A stretch of 24,592 nt of DNA from a virus: IMG/VR virus record IMGVR_UViG_3300048103_001001, positions 1-24,592 of that record; one strand, given 5' to 3'. A program made the position numbers and the translations under genes. A model generated the notes under the pieces. It worked only from the letters and a program-made list of their open reading frames with translations, was not told the DNA's origin and did no database searches. Below are positions 1-6,363 of this stretch, in pieces (position 1 is the first letter of the stretch; every line of letters starts with the position of its first letter).

Positions 1-177
1 GATGTGTGGCATCTTAGAGCGATGTTTGGAAAGACAGTAGAATCTGGACTAACACCAAAGAGATATGATGAATTGGCGAAGCTGACTATACAAGAAGCTA
101 ACAAAGTAGGACTGCTCGGGTATCAGTATCAAGCCATCATTTGGGAATGTATCAGAGATAGAGACGAACTAATCTAA
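1..177 (+). CDS. C-terminal part of a phage protein of unknown function
   Basis: The reading frame is open from the first base of the window to a TAA at 175-177, giving 58 residues without a start, so the gene begins to the left. The tail contains GLLGYQYQAIIWECIRD, a hydrophobic-aromatic helix that resembles C-termini of uncharacterised phage proteins; I infer no function. It lies 10 nt before the next gene and in the same direction, so it is probably part of the same early transcript. Confidence is moderate because only the end is visible. Confidence 0.6.
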   Translation, partial: DVWHLRAMFGKTVESGLTPKRYDELAKLTIQEANKVGLLGYQYQAIIWECIRDRDELI

Positions 178-187
178 ATATTTAAAC

Positions 188-505
188 ATGGAGGCAAAAG
201 AAAAATTTATTAGAGACAGACAAGCAGACTTTCAAGACGTCAGCAAAATGCAAGAATTGATTGATGAGGGAATAGCTTGGTCAATGGAGGGTGCTATTGG
301 TAGAGAAGCAATGAGTGGTTTGGAATCAGGAAAGTATTTTCTCCCAAACGAATCTCACAAAGACTATTATGGCAATCACATTCCATCACGAGAACAAGTG
401 AAAGAAGGAACTAAGGGTAGCTTAAGCAATTCGTATGACTTCTATCAAGACGACAACAATTTATGGGAACTAGAACTACAATACGAAGACTATGAGAATC
501 ATTAA
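188..505 (+). CDS. Small acidic phage protein, unknown function
   Basis: A 105-residue protein starting with ATG after the A/T-rich leader AATATTTAAAC, with no Shine-Dalgarno sequence, as is usual in Bacteroidota. It is rich in Asp, Glu and Tyr, especially at the C-terminus (YQDDNNLWELELQYEDYENH). The central segment EGAIGREAMSGLESGKY is the most conserved-looking part. No signal peptide, membrane segment or catalytic motif is visible. Its last 14 nt overlap the next gene, which points to co-translation in an early operon. I do not recognise a function; small acidic early proteins of phages are often host-takeover or anti-defence factors, but nothing here shows that. Confidence 0.75.
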   Translation: MEAKEKFIRDRQADFQDVSKMQELIDEGIAWSMEGAIGREAMSGLESGKYFLPNESHKDYYGNHIPSREQVKEGTKGSLSNSYDFYQDDNNLWELELQYEDYENH

Positions 506-749
506 AGAATCAGAGTACAGTTTCACCACAGTAACAGTAGGATACCTCGCCATTACTTTTGTTGATGGGCACGAGGTTGAGGTCGAGGTTGAAGGAGATT
601 ATGATACTGATGGCTTCCCCAAGGATAAAAGAATTTCGGAGGTGGGAAGCGGCACTCCATTGTATGGTGGTGGACTTTTATTAGCCGATGAAATACAAAA
701 TCAAGACAAACTGTTTGATAAACTAGGCGACTTAATCAATGAATTTTAA
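492..749 (+). CDS. Small acidic beta-rich protein, unknown function
   Basis: An 85-residue protein whose ATG lies inside the end of the preceding gene (14-nt overlap). The first half alternates hydrophobic and polar residues (FTTVTVGYLAITFVDG, then EVEVEVEGDYD), as expected for a small beta-sheet domain; the second half is probably helical (LLLADEIQNQDKLFDKLGDL). It is strongly acidic. There are no cysteines or known motifs. The short Val/Glu run reflects a codon-phased repeat of GAGGTT/GAGGTC. No function can be assigned; it belongs to the string of small early genes. Confidence 0.72.
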   Translation: MRIIKESEYSFTTVTVGYLAITFVDGHEVEVEVEGDYDTDGFPKDKRISEVGSGTPLYGGGLLLADEIQNQDKLFDKLGDLINEF

Positions 750-759
750 TACTAAATCT

Positions 760-993
760 ATGAGCAATTATCCAGTAGGGGCAGACAATGACCCCAACGC
801 ACCTTGGAATCAAGATGATTCTAATTACACAGAAAGAGTTGAGGAATACACCTCAAGAGTAGCTAACGACATATCAACGTGGCTATCTGAAGAAATGCTA
901 AAGAGCATGGGGGATTTAGACGTACCCGAAGACGTGTACGATGAAGTATATGACGAAATTTATAACCGAGCCAAGCAGATATGGGAACAATAG
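760..993 (+). CDS. Small acidic helical protein, unknown function
   Basis: A 77-residue protein if translation starts at ATG 760 (MSNYPVGADNDPNAPW). An in-frame ATG at 739 would add seven residues but overlaps the previous gene. I prefer 760 because it follows the previous stop and an A/T-rich leader (TAATACTAAATCT), the pattern seen before other starts here. The N-terminus is Asp/Asn/Pro-rich and probably disordered; the rest is acidic and helical (VANDISTWLSEEMLKSMGDL, then VYDEVYDEIYNRAKQIWEQ). Its last 13 nt overlap the next gene. Function unknown. Confidence 0.68.
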   Translation: MSNYPVGADNDPNAPWNQDDSNYTERVEEYTSRVANDISTWLSEEMLKSMGDLDVPEDVYDEVYDEIYNRAKQIWEQ

Positions 994-1286
994 TAAGCAA
1001 CTGCTGTGGAGCCTCGGAGTGGTACACAGAATCAGGTATATGTGGTATGTGTAAAGAACATGCTACAATGTACGATGAGGATGACTACGATGAACTATGC
1101 GAGTACATAGGGGAAAAAATACTATTCACTTATGACTCAGACTGCCGATTAGGTAGAAAGAACTTCGTGTTCAAGGGTAAATCTGTTGAAATAGATGGCG
1201 AAGGTTTGTTACTGTGGGACGACAACGACAACTACGTTACGCTTGAATACGCAAGAGAAAATATAATTTATAAAATAGATGACTAA
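981..1286 (+). CDS. Small zinc-ribbon-like protein
   Basis: A 101-residue protein with an N-terminal cysteine cluster: C8 and C9 in SNCCGA, then C21 and C24 in GICGMCKEH, plus H27. The CCGA...GxCxxCKEH pattern is typical of small phage and bacterial zinc-ribbon proteins, so a bound zinc ion is likely. The remainder is very acidic (YDEDDYDELCEYIGE) followed by a beta-rich stretch (FVFKGKSVEIDGEGLLLWDD). The stop and the start of the next gene share one base (TAATG), a form of translational coupling. The zinc site is seen in the sequence; any DNA, RNA or protein partner is unknown. Confidence 0.72.
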   Translation: MGTIVSNCCGASEWYTESGICGMCKEHATMYDEDDYDELCEYIGEKILFTYDSDCRLGRKNFVFKGKSVEIDGEGLLLWDDNDNYVTLEYARENIIYKIDD

Positions 1287-1585
1287 TGCCAAAATTTATT
1301 ATTGACCAATCTTTACTACTTCGAACAATAGTAGAGGTAGAAGCAGACAACTACGAAGACTTCCTTGAGAAGTACAATAGCGACCACTACTGTGAGGACA
1401 TATCCCATGCGCAAATGGAGTGGAATGTTGAGGATGTCGATGAATATTTATTCGATGGAGGATACGAAGAGTACAATGGAACTCTACTAGACCTAACTCG
1501 TTCATCAATAGCAAGAAACATGATGCCCCTAGATCGATGGACAGAAGAATACAGAAGAAAATTTTTAAAAATAAAATTAAGATAA
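1286..1585 (+). CDS. Small acidic phage protein, unknown function
   Basis: A 99-residue protein coupled to the previous gene by the TAATG overlap. The start PKFIIDQSLLLRTIVEVEAD followed by NYEDFLEKY resembles phage-encoded small alpha-beta proteins that begin with a beta hairpin and then a helix. The middle is acidic (WNVEDVDEYLFDGGYEEY) and the C-terminus is basic (WTEEYRRKFLKIKLR), so the charge is polarised. No catalytic residues or membrane segments are visible. An antisense frame over the same interval is a shadow. Function unknown. Confidence 0.7.
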   Translation: MPKFIIDQSLLLRTIVEVEADNYEDFLEKYNSDHYCEDISHAQMEWNVEDVDEYLFDGGYEEYNGTLLDLTRSSIARNMMPLDRWTEEYRRKFLKIKLR

Positions 1586-1586
1586 T

Positions 1587-1811
1587 ATGACAGAAGTTTA
1601 TTACAAGTTAGAGTGTGACTCTAAACACCGACCCGATACACTAGGACCAGACACAGTGTACGACCTCCTCCACGTTGAAAAAATGAATGACGTGGTAGAT
1701 GAGTTGCTAGAAAACGACACTCCATTTACTCTTTACATAGAGCAATGGGATAGCAATCAAGATAAAGTGCTGAACAGAATATATTTAAAAGAAGACAACG
1801 ATCTAAACTAA
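1587..1811 (+). CDS. Small acidic phage protein, unknown function
   Basis: A 74-residue protein starting 1 nt after the previous stop. The start YYKLECDS suggests a beta strand; the middle VEKMNDVVDELLEND is probably a helix, followed by the strand FTLYIEQWD. The net charge is acidic. I find no recognisable domain and no neighbour that defines its role. It ends 7 nt before the Api92-like gene, separated by AAAACAATT, so it is probably on the same transcript. Confidence 0.68.
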   Translation: MTEVYYKLECDSKHRPDTLGPDTVYDLLHVEKMNDVVDELLENDTPFTLYIEQWDSNQDKVLNRIYLKEDNDLN

Positions 1812-1818
1812 AACAATT

Positions 1819-2418
1819 ATGGCAAATCACTGTTGGAATTGGGCATGCCTTGAGGGTGACCCTAAAGAATTGAAAACGATACTTAGTCGAATGAAAGACT
1901 ATGAAAAATTTAACAACCTAACCGATTGGACAAACCACATTATCGGAGAAGAAAGGTTTGACAAGGAAAAACACAGTCCCTACGATGTGGTAGGAACTAG
2001 ATGGTGGGATGTGGATTGGGAAGATGTAGAGGTTGATGGCAATGAGTTAGTTGTTCAGGGTTCATCTGCTTGGAGCCCAGTTACACACCTCATGGAACTT
2101 TTGGCTAAAGAGTTCAATCTAAATGTTCTACTGGAGTTTGATGAATGCGGATGTGACTTCGGAGGCTACTGTAAATATGGTCCCGATGGAATTATTGAAG
2201 ACCACAACGTGTCATACAGACAATGGATGTACGAACAAGACAAACACTACTTCTTGGAACTATTCATGGACGATGTTGAGAATAGCGGTCTATACGATGG
2301 CATGAATGCTGAAGAAGCAACCGCTGATATTATGAAAGAGTACGATTATGTGTGGGATGATATTACAATCACAGAGATGACAATATTAATAGAAAACAAC
2401 TTAAAACAAACAACATGA
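1819..2418 (+). CDS. Api92-like (DUF1281-type) protein
   Basis: A 199-residue protein with the pattern of the phage Api92-like/DUF1281 family. An N-terminal MANHCWNWACLEGDPKELK corresponds to the usual MANWCxNxLxI..G start. A central WDVDWEDVEV and SAWSPVTHLMELLAKEF match the family's tAWsPP..W...ls..F segment, followed by a strand and FGGYCKYG. The family is thought to form ferredoxin-like folds but its function is unknown; some members sit on plasmids and in phages. Cys152 and Cys154-region residues (DECGCDFGGYC, roughly residues 111-121) could form a metal site, but that is speculation. The last 4 nt overlap the next gene (ATGA). Confidence 0.75.
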   Translation: MANHCWNWACLEGDPKELKTILSRMKDYEKFNNLTDWTNHIIGEERFDKEKHSPYDVVGTRWWDVDWEDVEVDGNELVVQGSSAWSPVTHLMELLAKEFNLNVLLEFDECGCDFGGYCKYGPDGIIEDHNVSYRQWMYEQDKHYFLELFMDDVENSGLYDGMNAEEATADIMKEYDYVWDDITITEMTILIENNLKQTT

Positions 2419-2714
2419 AAACAGACAACGGCTTACCTAAAGTACACGAACAATGGAAATGCTTTGAGCAATGGGTAGTGGATGGAAAACCAATTGGTCT
2501 AGACCACAATCCTGCTAGAACAGAGATTCATCAAAGATGGAGACCTGATAAGTATCGAATGGATTATATGACAAATGAAAACACGACTACATCAAATGGG
2601 TATCAGTTGAAAGGATTTGATGAACTTGTTGAACACATTAAAGATTCATTGAGATTGGGGTACATCGTAGAGATACACCCAGACTACAAAAGACCTAAAA
2701 ACAAAAACTATTAA
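2415..2714 (+). CDS. Small phage protein, unknown function
   Basis: A 99-residue protein whose start is coupled to the Api92-like gene through an ATGA overlap. It is rich in Trp, His, Lys and Asp, with EQWKCFEQWVVDGKPIG near the N-terminus and FDELVEHIKDSLRLGYIVE as a probable helix-strand unit before a basic tail (DYKRPKNKNY). No known domain is visible. The context is the early gene cluster; a function cannot be given. Confidence 0.68.
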   Translation: MKTDNGLPKVHEQWKCFEQWVVDGKPIGLDHNPARTEIHQRWRPDKYRMDYMTNENTTTSNGYQLKGFDELVEHIKDSLRLGYIVEIHPDYKRPKNKNY

Positions 2715-2731
2715 TAATTAAATCTGAAATT

Positions 2732-3187
2732 ATGGGACTAGACATGTACTTAACACGTGTAAAATACGTGCAGAATTGGAATCACACAAAACCTGATAGG
2801 AGATTCCAAGGGGTTGCCTTTCAAGGGAACATCGCTATTGACTTATCAAAGCTAACACACCTTGAGTTCTCCATAAGGTATTGGAGGAAGCACAATGCAA
2901 TTCACAACTGGTTTGTTGAGAACGTTCAAGGAGGTGTTGATGATTGCAAGAGACACTATGTAGATAGGGAAAAACTGGAGATGTTTTTAATTACTCTTGA
3001 GATGTTAGTTCGAAACCGAGACATTGAAGAAGCTAAAAAGATATTGCCTCCAACAGATGGATTCTTTTTTGGATCAACAGAAATTGATGACTGGTACTGG
3101 GATGAACTATATGAAACACTTCACGAACTTCAAGATGACATGGAGCTAAACAAGAAAGATGAGTACTATTACCAGTCTAGCTGGTAG
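2732..3187 (+). CDS. Conserved phage protein of the MGLDMYL family
   Basis: A 151-residue protein with a signature shared by many phage and bacterial hypothetical proteins: N-terminal MGLDMYLTR, then YWRKHNAIHNWFVENVQGG (about residues 50-68), then FFFGSTEIDDWYWDEL near residue 110. I recall the family as conserved but without a demonstrated function; database labels for it are unreliable. The invariant-looking Trp, His and Asp residues in the YWRKHNAIHNWF segment could bind a ligand, but this is inference. It starts after the A/T-rich leader TAATAATTAAATCTGAAATT. A 66-nt gap with a possible promoter follows it. Confidence 0.75.
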   Translation: MGLDMYLTRVKYVQNWNHTKPDRRFQGVAFQGNIAIDLSKLTHLEFSIRYWRKHNAIHNWFVENVQGGVDDCKRHYVDREKLEMFLITLEMLVRNRDIEEAKKILPPTDGFFFGSTEIDDWYWDELYETLHELQDDMELNKKDEYYYQSSW

Positions 3188-3190
3188 CAG

Positions 3191-3235
3191 TTGTTAACAA
3201 AGTTATTGTTATTTAAATTATTTACAGTATATTGC
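3191..3235 (+). promoter_or_regulatory. Possible Bacteroidota-type promoter with adjacent palindrome
   Basis: The 66-nt gap before the gene at 3254 is almost pure A/T. It contains TTG at 3206-3208, a 19-bp spacer and TATATTGC at 3228-3235, which differs from the Bacteroidota -7 form TAnnTTTG mainly by one missing T. Just upstream, 3191-3200 is a perfect 10-bp palindrome (TTGTTAACAA) that could be an operator. The spacing fits the known -33/-7 arrangement; the match is imperfect, so this is a candidate only. Confidence 0.35.
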
Positions 3236-3253
3236 AAATCTAAAATCAACATT

Positions 3254-3415
3254 ATGGACGGATATACACCACGATACCATGTCGTGATTTATCACGGCGA
3301 AGAACGTTCCCAAGAGGAATACTTCATGAAAAGCCTTGGCTCTGCAAGGCAGATGGCAATCAAAGGAGAGCACTCTGAGATTGTCGACCTTAAAACACAA
3401 CAAATTGTCGAGTAA
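3254..3415 (+). CDS. Short phage protein, unknown function
   Basis: A 53-residue protein starting at ATG 3254 (MDGYTPRYHVVIYHGEE). A TTG at 3191 in the same frame would add a hydrophobic, poorly coded extension through the promoter-like gap, so I reject it. The sequence reads as strand (YHVVIYHG), helix (GSARQMAIKGEHS) and strand (EIVDLKTQQIVE), as in small phage proteins that describe a parameter-like fold; no motif defines a function. It may be the first gene after a new promoter. Confidence 0.6.
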   Translation: MDGYTPRYHVVIYHGEERSQEEYFMKSLGSARQMAIKGEHSEIVDLKTQQIVE

Positions 3416-3419
3416 AATT

Positions 3420-3485
3420 ATGACTGGATTAATAATGGCTGCCAGCGTCGTTCTATTGGCGTGGTGGCAACAAAACACGGGATAA
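3420..3485 (+). CDS. Candidate 21-residue membrane micropeptide
   Basis: A very short frame encoding 21 residues: MTGLIMAASVVLLAWW followed by QQNTG. Residues 4-16 are continuously hydrophobic with two terminal tryptophans, as expected for a single membrane helix with an interfacial belt. It begins 4 nt after the previous stop behind the leader AAAATT, and its TAA overlaps the next ATG (TAATG), exactly as between other genes here. Without it the previous stop and next start would be 69 nt apart. It could be a membrane peptide or a coupling leader for the next gene; its size makes either call uncertain. Confidence 0.45.
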   Translation: MTGLIMAASVVLLAWWQQNTG

Positions 3486-3691
3486 TGAAGAGAAACGGTA
3501 GAATCGTTAAACTTGATACGGGAGTCTATGTTTATTCATACATGAACGACGTAGGCGTTCGTTGCTACAAGACGCTAAGCAAAGATCAGTACAACTTACA
3601 GTATCAAATGAACACTTGGTGGTCTAAAGTAAAATACAATTTAGATAAATTAGGAATCAATGTCATTAACAAAAAAACTTTTAGAGAATGA
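3485..3691 (+). CDS. Small basic phage protein, unknown function
   Basis: A 68-residue basic protein starting at ATG 3485 (MKRNGRIVKLDTGVYVYSY). A GTG at 3461 in the same frame would overlap the micropeptide frame and is less likely. The N-terminal half looks like a beta hairpin (GRIVKLDTGVYVYSYMND), followed by a helix with aromatic residues (YNLQYQMNTWWSKVKYNLDK). The end overlaps two possible downstream starts, at 3660 (32 nt) and 3688 (ATGA). No function is apparent. Confidence 0.65.
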   Translation: MKRNGRIVKLDTGVYVYSYMNDVGVRCYKTLSKDQYNLQYQMNTWWSKVKYNLDKLGINVINKKTFRE

Positions 3692-3866
3692 GTTCTATAA
3701 AAATGAGTTTTACGAAGAGGAGTTTTATGAATACTCAGAATCGCCTTGTCTTCACTGGATGGAGCAGGAGTTTCTTCATATCGTGGCTCTTAAAAATTGT
3801 GAACGCAATAGTAAAATGCCTAGTATTGATCCGAAAGGTGGTGATAGGCAAAAGAATGAGACGTGA
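3660..3866 (+). CDS. Small acidic aromatic protein with NEFY repeats
   Basis: A 68-residue frame starting at ATG 3660 that overlaps a longer frame at 3688-4047. It contains three tandem pentapeptides at 3687-3731: NEFYK, NEFYE, EEFYE. Between copies the third positions change silently (TTC/TTT and TAT/TAC), while in the competing frame the same changes alter amino acids (S to F, I to T). This favours the present frame as the one selected for protein sequence. Later residues include CLHWMEQEFLHIVALKNCER, possibly a helix. It ends 11 nt inside a start at 3856. Function unknown. Confidence 0.55.
   Translation: MSLTKKLLENEFYKNEFYEEEFYEYSESPCLHWMEQEFLHIVALKNCERNSKMPSIDPKGGDRQKNET
3687..3731 (+). 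repeat. Three 15-bp tandem repeats (NEFYK/NEFYE/EEFYE)
   Basis: Three 15-bp units beginning at 3687, 3702 and 3717 share the core GAGTTyTAy. Differences between the first two are mostly synonymous in the 3660 frame. The repeat lies where two reading frames overlap. Confidence 0.7.
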
Positions 3867-4047
3867 GGCGTATATGGGTGCAATAATAAATGAAGTCATT
3901 GCTATAAAGAACCAAACCAAAGACCTAATGCTTGCCTATGCAAAAGGTGTTATAACTGAAAAGGAGTACAATAAAGAAATGCAAAGACTGGCACATTTAC
4001 TAAACGCAAGGCACTTACATATGAATTTATTAATTCAATTCACTTAA
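3688..4047 (+). CDS. Small basic protein; real start uncertain (3688 or 3856)
   Basis: The frame from ATG 3688 encodes 119 residues and overlaps the stop of the upstream gene as ATGA. Its first 56 residues share DNA with the frame at 3660-3866; they include a basic, hydrophobic stretch (FFISWLLKIVNAIVKCLVLI) that could be a membrane helix or an artefact of the other frame. From ATG 3856 a 63-residue protein remains, which looks ordinary: MRREAYMGAIINEVIAIK and LMLAYAKGVITEKEYNKEM. I trust the part after 3867, where no other frame competes; the N-terminal part is open. Function unknown. Confidence 0.55.
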   Translation: MSSIKMSFTKRSFMNTQNRLVFTGWSRSFFISWLLKIVNAIVKCLVLIRKVVIGKRMRREAYMGAIINEVIAIKNQTKDLMLAYAKGVITEKEYNKEMQRLAHLLNARHLHMNLLIQFT

Positions 4048-4057
4048 AATCAATTAA

Positions 4058-4507
4058 ATGCACAATCCATTTAAAAACATAAGCGATGACCGACAGTATA
4101 TGTTGAAGGTTATTTGGAAAAACATGGACCTTGACATGAACAGGCTTCACGAGTTTAGCGACAACACACAGGCTTTTTATTTTAAAAGACTGAAGCTAGA
4201 GAAGTTTGATGATAAACGATACGAATTATTTGACACGTCCAATCACGTATATTTTCCTGTTCAAAACTTCATGTTATGTTATGCATACAACAAAGACGTA
4301 AGAAGACTGTCTTTATCAATAAGATATACAAGCGCCCTAAACATCTACGAGTCTCAATCTAAAAATATTGAGAAGACTGGTAAGATGACGATCACAGATG
4401 AAAATTTTGAAAAGGTAAAAGAGATTATATCTGTGTGCAAAAAAAGAAGAATACCCACAACACACCAACTTAAGGAACTCTACTACGAAAAAGTTGTAGA
4501 GGCTTAG
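4058..4507 (+). CDS. Phage protein of unknown function
   Basis: A 149-residue, mildly basic protein starting after TTAAAATCAATTAA. It is mixed alpha-beta with many aromatic residues (AFYFKRLKLEKFDDKRYELF, then NHVYFPVQNFMLCYAY). The C-terminal third (ENFEKVKEIISVCKKRRIPT, then THQLKELYYEKVVEA) is helical and positively charged, which would suit nucleic-acid contact, but no named domain is visible. It is the last gene before the recombination block and is followed by a 26-nt A/T-rich gap. Confidence 0.68.
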   Translation: MHNPFKNISDDRQYMLKVIWKNMDLDMNRLHEFSDNTQAFYFKRLKLEKFDDKRYELFDTSNHVYFPVQNFMLCYAYNKDVRRLSLSIRYTSALNIYESQSKNIEKTGKMTITDENFEKVKEIISVCKKRRIPTTHQLKELYYEKVVEA

Positions 4508-4533
4508 GTTAAAAACTAAAATCTAATTTAATT

Positions 4534-4920
4534 ATGACTAACAGAGACAAGATTGTTCGGCTTTACAAAAAGTACGAACTATCCGAAAGCGATGTGTTCA
4601 AGCATCAACATTTCACTATCATCACTAGGTCTGGTATCGACAAGATTCAAGGCTCTGAGCAAATCAAGATTCAGTACGAAGTCGTTGAGTGTCGTCCTGA
4701 CTTTGCCGTTGTTAAGGCTGTTGCAGTTAAGGACAATGCGACAATAGAAACCTTTGGTTCGGCTAAATACGGCTTTGGTAAGGAGGGCAATTCAGCTACA
4801 TGGTACATTATGGAAATGGCAGAGAAACGTGCCATGTCTCGTGCGGTGCTAAAGCTTACAGGATTCTATGAGCTTGGAGTGTTTGGAGAGGATGAATCAG
4901 AAGACTTCAAAAGAAAGTGA
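4534..4920 (+). CDS. Possible single-strand annealing (Erf/Rad52-like) protein
   Basis: A 128-residue protein starting after TAATTTAATT. It has a beta-rich N-terminal part (FTIITRSGIDKI, IKIQYEVVECRPDFAVVKAV) and, around residues 88-120, SATWYIMEMAEKRAMSRAVL followed by KLTGFYELGVFGEDE. The MAEKRAxxRxVLKLxGxxxxVxxEDE segment is one I associate with phage proteins coded beside YqaJ exonucleases and SSBs, some annotated as Erf- or Rad52-like recombinases. Such proteins anneal exonuclease-exposed single strands. The neighbourhood (exonuclease at 5645, SSB at 6364) supports this reading. It is shorter than typical Erf, so the call is tentative; a simple conserved hypothetical protein is the alternative. 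Confidence 0.45.
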   Translation: MTNRDKIVRLYKKYELSESDVFKHQHFTIITRSGIDKIQGSEQIKIQYEVVECRPDFAVVKAVAVKDNATIETFGSAKYGFGKEGNSATWYIMEMAEKRAMSRAVLKLTGFYELGVFGEDESEDFKRK

Positions 4921-4921
4921 A

Positions 4922-5341
4922 ATGGGAGTTCAGAATAGAAACACAGCCTTCATAGAGATACTAGACAAACTGCCTGAGAAAAGGAAGAAAGTTTACAACC
5001 TTATAAAAAAACTTGAACCTGTTTCTCCTAGGCAAATCTGCAACATGTATAATCAGAGGGCTAATGAGATTCAGCCAAGGTTCACTGAGCTTGTCAACTC
5101 TGGACACATTGTGGAGTGTGGCACTATTAACGATGAAAGAAGTGGTAAGCCAAACAGTATATACAGGGCTACCACAGAACAGGAAATGGTTGCCATAAGG
5201 GATAAGCATTTAAATGCTTTACAAAAGGAAGCAGAACAACTCAGAATGGATGTTGAGTGCTTTCACATATCCGACTATTCAAAAGAAGTAATAAACAAAA
5301 GACTAAACCTAGTCAAAAATTTAATCTCTAATTTAATTTAA
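4922..5341 (+). CDS. Winged-helix DNA-binding protein
   Basis: A 139-residue protein; I place the start at ATG 4922, one base after the previous stop, because an in-frame ATG at 4868 would lie inside the annealing-protein candidate. Residues about 15-75 form a winged-helix pattern: RKKVYNLIKKLEPVSPRQIC (helices 1-2), EIQPRFTELVNSGHIVECG (recognition helix and wing), then SGKPNSIYRA. The C-terminal part (LNALQKEAEQLRMDVECF and ISDYSKEVINKRLNLVKNLI) is probably coiled coil. A DNA-binding regulator or replication accessory role is inferred; the target is unknown. Confidence 0.65.
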   Translation: MGVQNRNTAFIEILDKLPEKRKKVYNLIKKLEPVSPRQICNMYNQRANEIQPRFTELVNSGHIVECGTINDERSGKPNSIYRATTEQEMVAIRDKHLNALQKEAEQLRMDVECFHISDYSKEVINKRLNLVKNLISNLI

Positions 5342-5346
5342 TAACT

Positions 5347-5652
5347 ATGAAAATCGACAACAGATTATTTAACCTTTCAAAGAAGAACGCAAACGTTCAC
5401 ATGACACAAGAAGAAAGCACTGTGCTTTTATCTTTTCTACGCCATCACACAGGACAGCTGTCTACGTGGAGTGCGGTTAATGAGTTTGGCCACGAGCAAC
5501 TAGCTAAGGTTGTAACTAAGATTCAAAAAACAAATCAGGAGCAGACAGAAAACTCTATCAAGTACCTTAATCTCACATTTGATGTCAATGATGTTTTTAA
5601 CAGATGGATGAATCACATAAGCCCAAAGGGATTCAAGACTGTAAATGACTAG
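5347..5652 (+). CDS. Small phage protein beside exonuclease, unknown function
   Basis: A 101-residue protein beginning 5 nt after the previous gene. It appears all-helical: QEESTVLLSFLRHHTGQL, then HEQLAKVVTKIQKTNQEQTE and FDVNDVFNRWMNHISP. The ATG of the exonuclease lies inside its last 8 nt, so the two are probably translated together. It could be an accessory factor of the recombination module, but this is inferred only from position. Confidence 0.65.
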   Translation: MKIDNRLFNLSKKNANVHMTQEESTVLLSFLRHHTGQLSTWSAVNEFGHEQLAKVVTKIQKTNQEQTENSIKYLNLTFDVNDVFNRWMNHISPKGFKTVND

Positions 5653-6358
5653 TTTCGACAACCACAAATTTAGGTGTTCTTCTCTTGGCAAACTTATGGT
5701 TACGCCAAAAAACAAGAAGGACCCTATATCGGTAACTACAAAGAAGTACCTCCAAGAGATACACAAAGAGGCTCTGTTTGGTAAAACGACAGAGCTTCAA
5801 TCTCGGTATCTGAGCAAAGGTATTCAAGTAGAAGAAGATTCCATTAAAATTGTTGAAAACGTTGGATCCATTAAGTTTAAAAAAAACGAAGAGTTTTTTG
5901 AAAACGATAAGATTTGTGGAACTCCCGACATAAACGATGAACATCACCTTATAGACATAAAATCTTCTTGGGACTTCACAACATTCCCAATGCACAGTGA
6001 TGTACTACCAAGCAAAGACTACTATTGGCAAATGCAAGGATACATGGCTTTGACTGGTAAAGAAGAATCTGCTGTAATTTACTGCTTAGTCGATACGCCA
6101 TCAAATCTTATACAGGATGAGGTGCGTAGATTAAGTTGGAAGATGGGAATGATTGAGGTGCCAATGGACCTTGAGAATGAGGTGTATGAAAGACTTCAGT
6201 ACAACGACATACCAGAAGAACTTAGAATCAAAAGGTTTGACGTAAAGTACGATGAAGATGATGTCGAAAGACTGTACGAACGCATAGATTTATGCAGGGA
6301 ATATTTAACAGACCTATCCGTTGGTCTTGGAGAACGGATCATGAAACCTTTAATTTAA
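5645..6358 (+). CDS. YqaJ/lambda-exonuclease-like PD-(D/E)XK nuclease
   Basis: A 237-residue nuclease that would resect double-stranded DNA ends to produce single strands for annealing or recombination. The conserved pattern of the YqaJ-like exonuclease family is visible: an acidic residue at E63/E64 in the helix SKGIQVEEDS, GTPD at 92-95 (D95), LIDIKSSW with D104 and K106 as the ExK/DxK pair, and YYWQMQGYMALTG with Q129 and Q131 at 127-137. N-terminal FRCSSLGKLM (9-18) matches the usual RxSxxxxL start. Length is typical. It is followed directly by the SSB and preceded by a possible annealing protein, a common phage arrangement. Confidence 0.82.
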   Translation: MTSFDNHKFRCSSLGKLMVTPKNKKDPISVTTKKYLQEIHKEALFGKTTELQSRYLSKGIQVEEDSIKIVENVGSIKFKKNEEFFENDKICGTPDINDEHHLIDIKSSWDFTTFPMHSDVLPSKDYYWQMQGYMALTGKEESAVIYCLVDTPSNLIQDEVRRLSWKMGMIEVPMDLENEVYERLQYNDIPEELRIKRFDVKYDEDDVERLYERIDLCREYLTDLSVGLGERIMKPLI

Positions 6359-6363
6359 TTTAT

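Noticed and set aside
3191-3253. Hydrophobic N-terminal extension (TTG start) of the 3254 gene
   Set aside because: The bases look like a noncoding A/T-rich control region and ATG 3254 has a better context.
3283-3296. Small inverted repeat CGTGATTTATCACG
   Set aside because: It lies within a coding sequence, is short and has no T run or other regulatory context.
4553-4747. Open frame of 64 codons inside the annealing-protein candidate
   Set aside because: Shadow frame in the same strand with Ser/Leu-rich composition; the longer frame has conserved features and a proper leader.
5633-5995. A 120-codon open frame on the minus strand
   Set aside because: It lies fully opposite the YqaJ-like exonuclease, whose catalytic motifs are clear, and its product is a Val/Phe-rich complement artefact.
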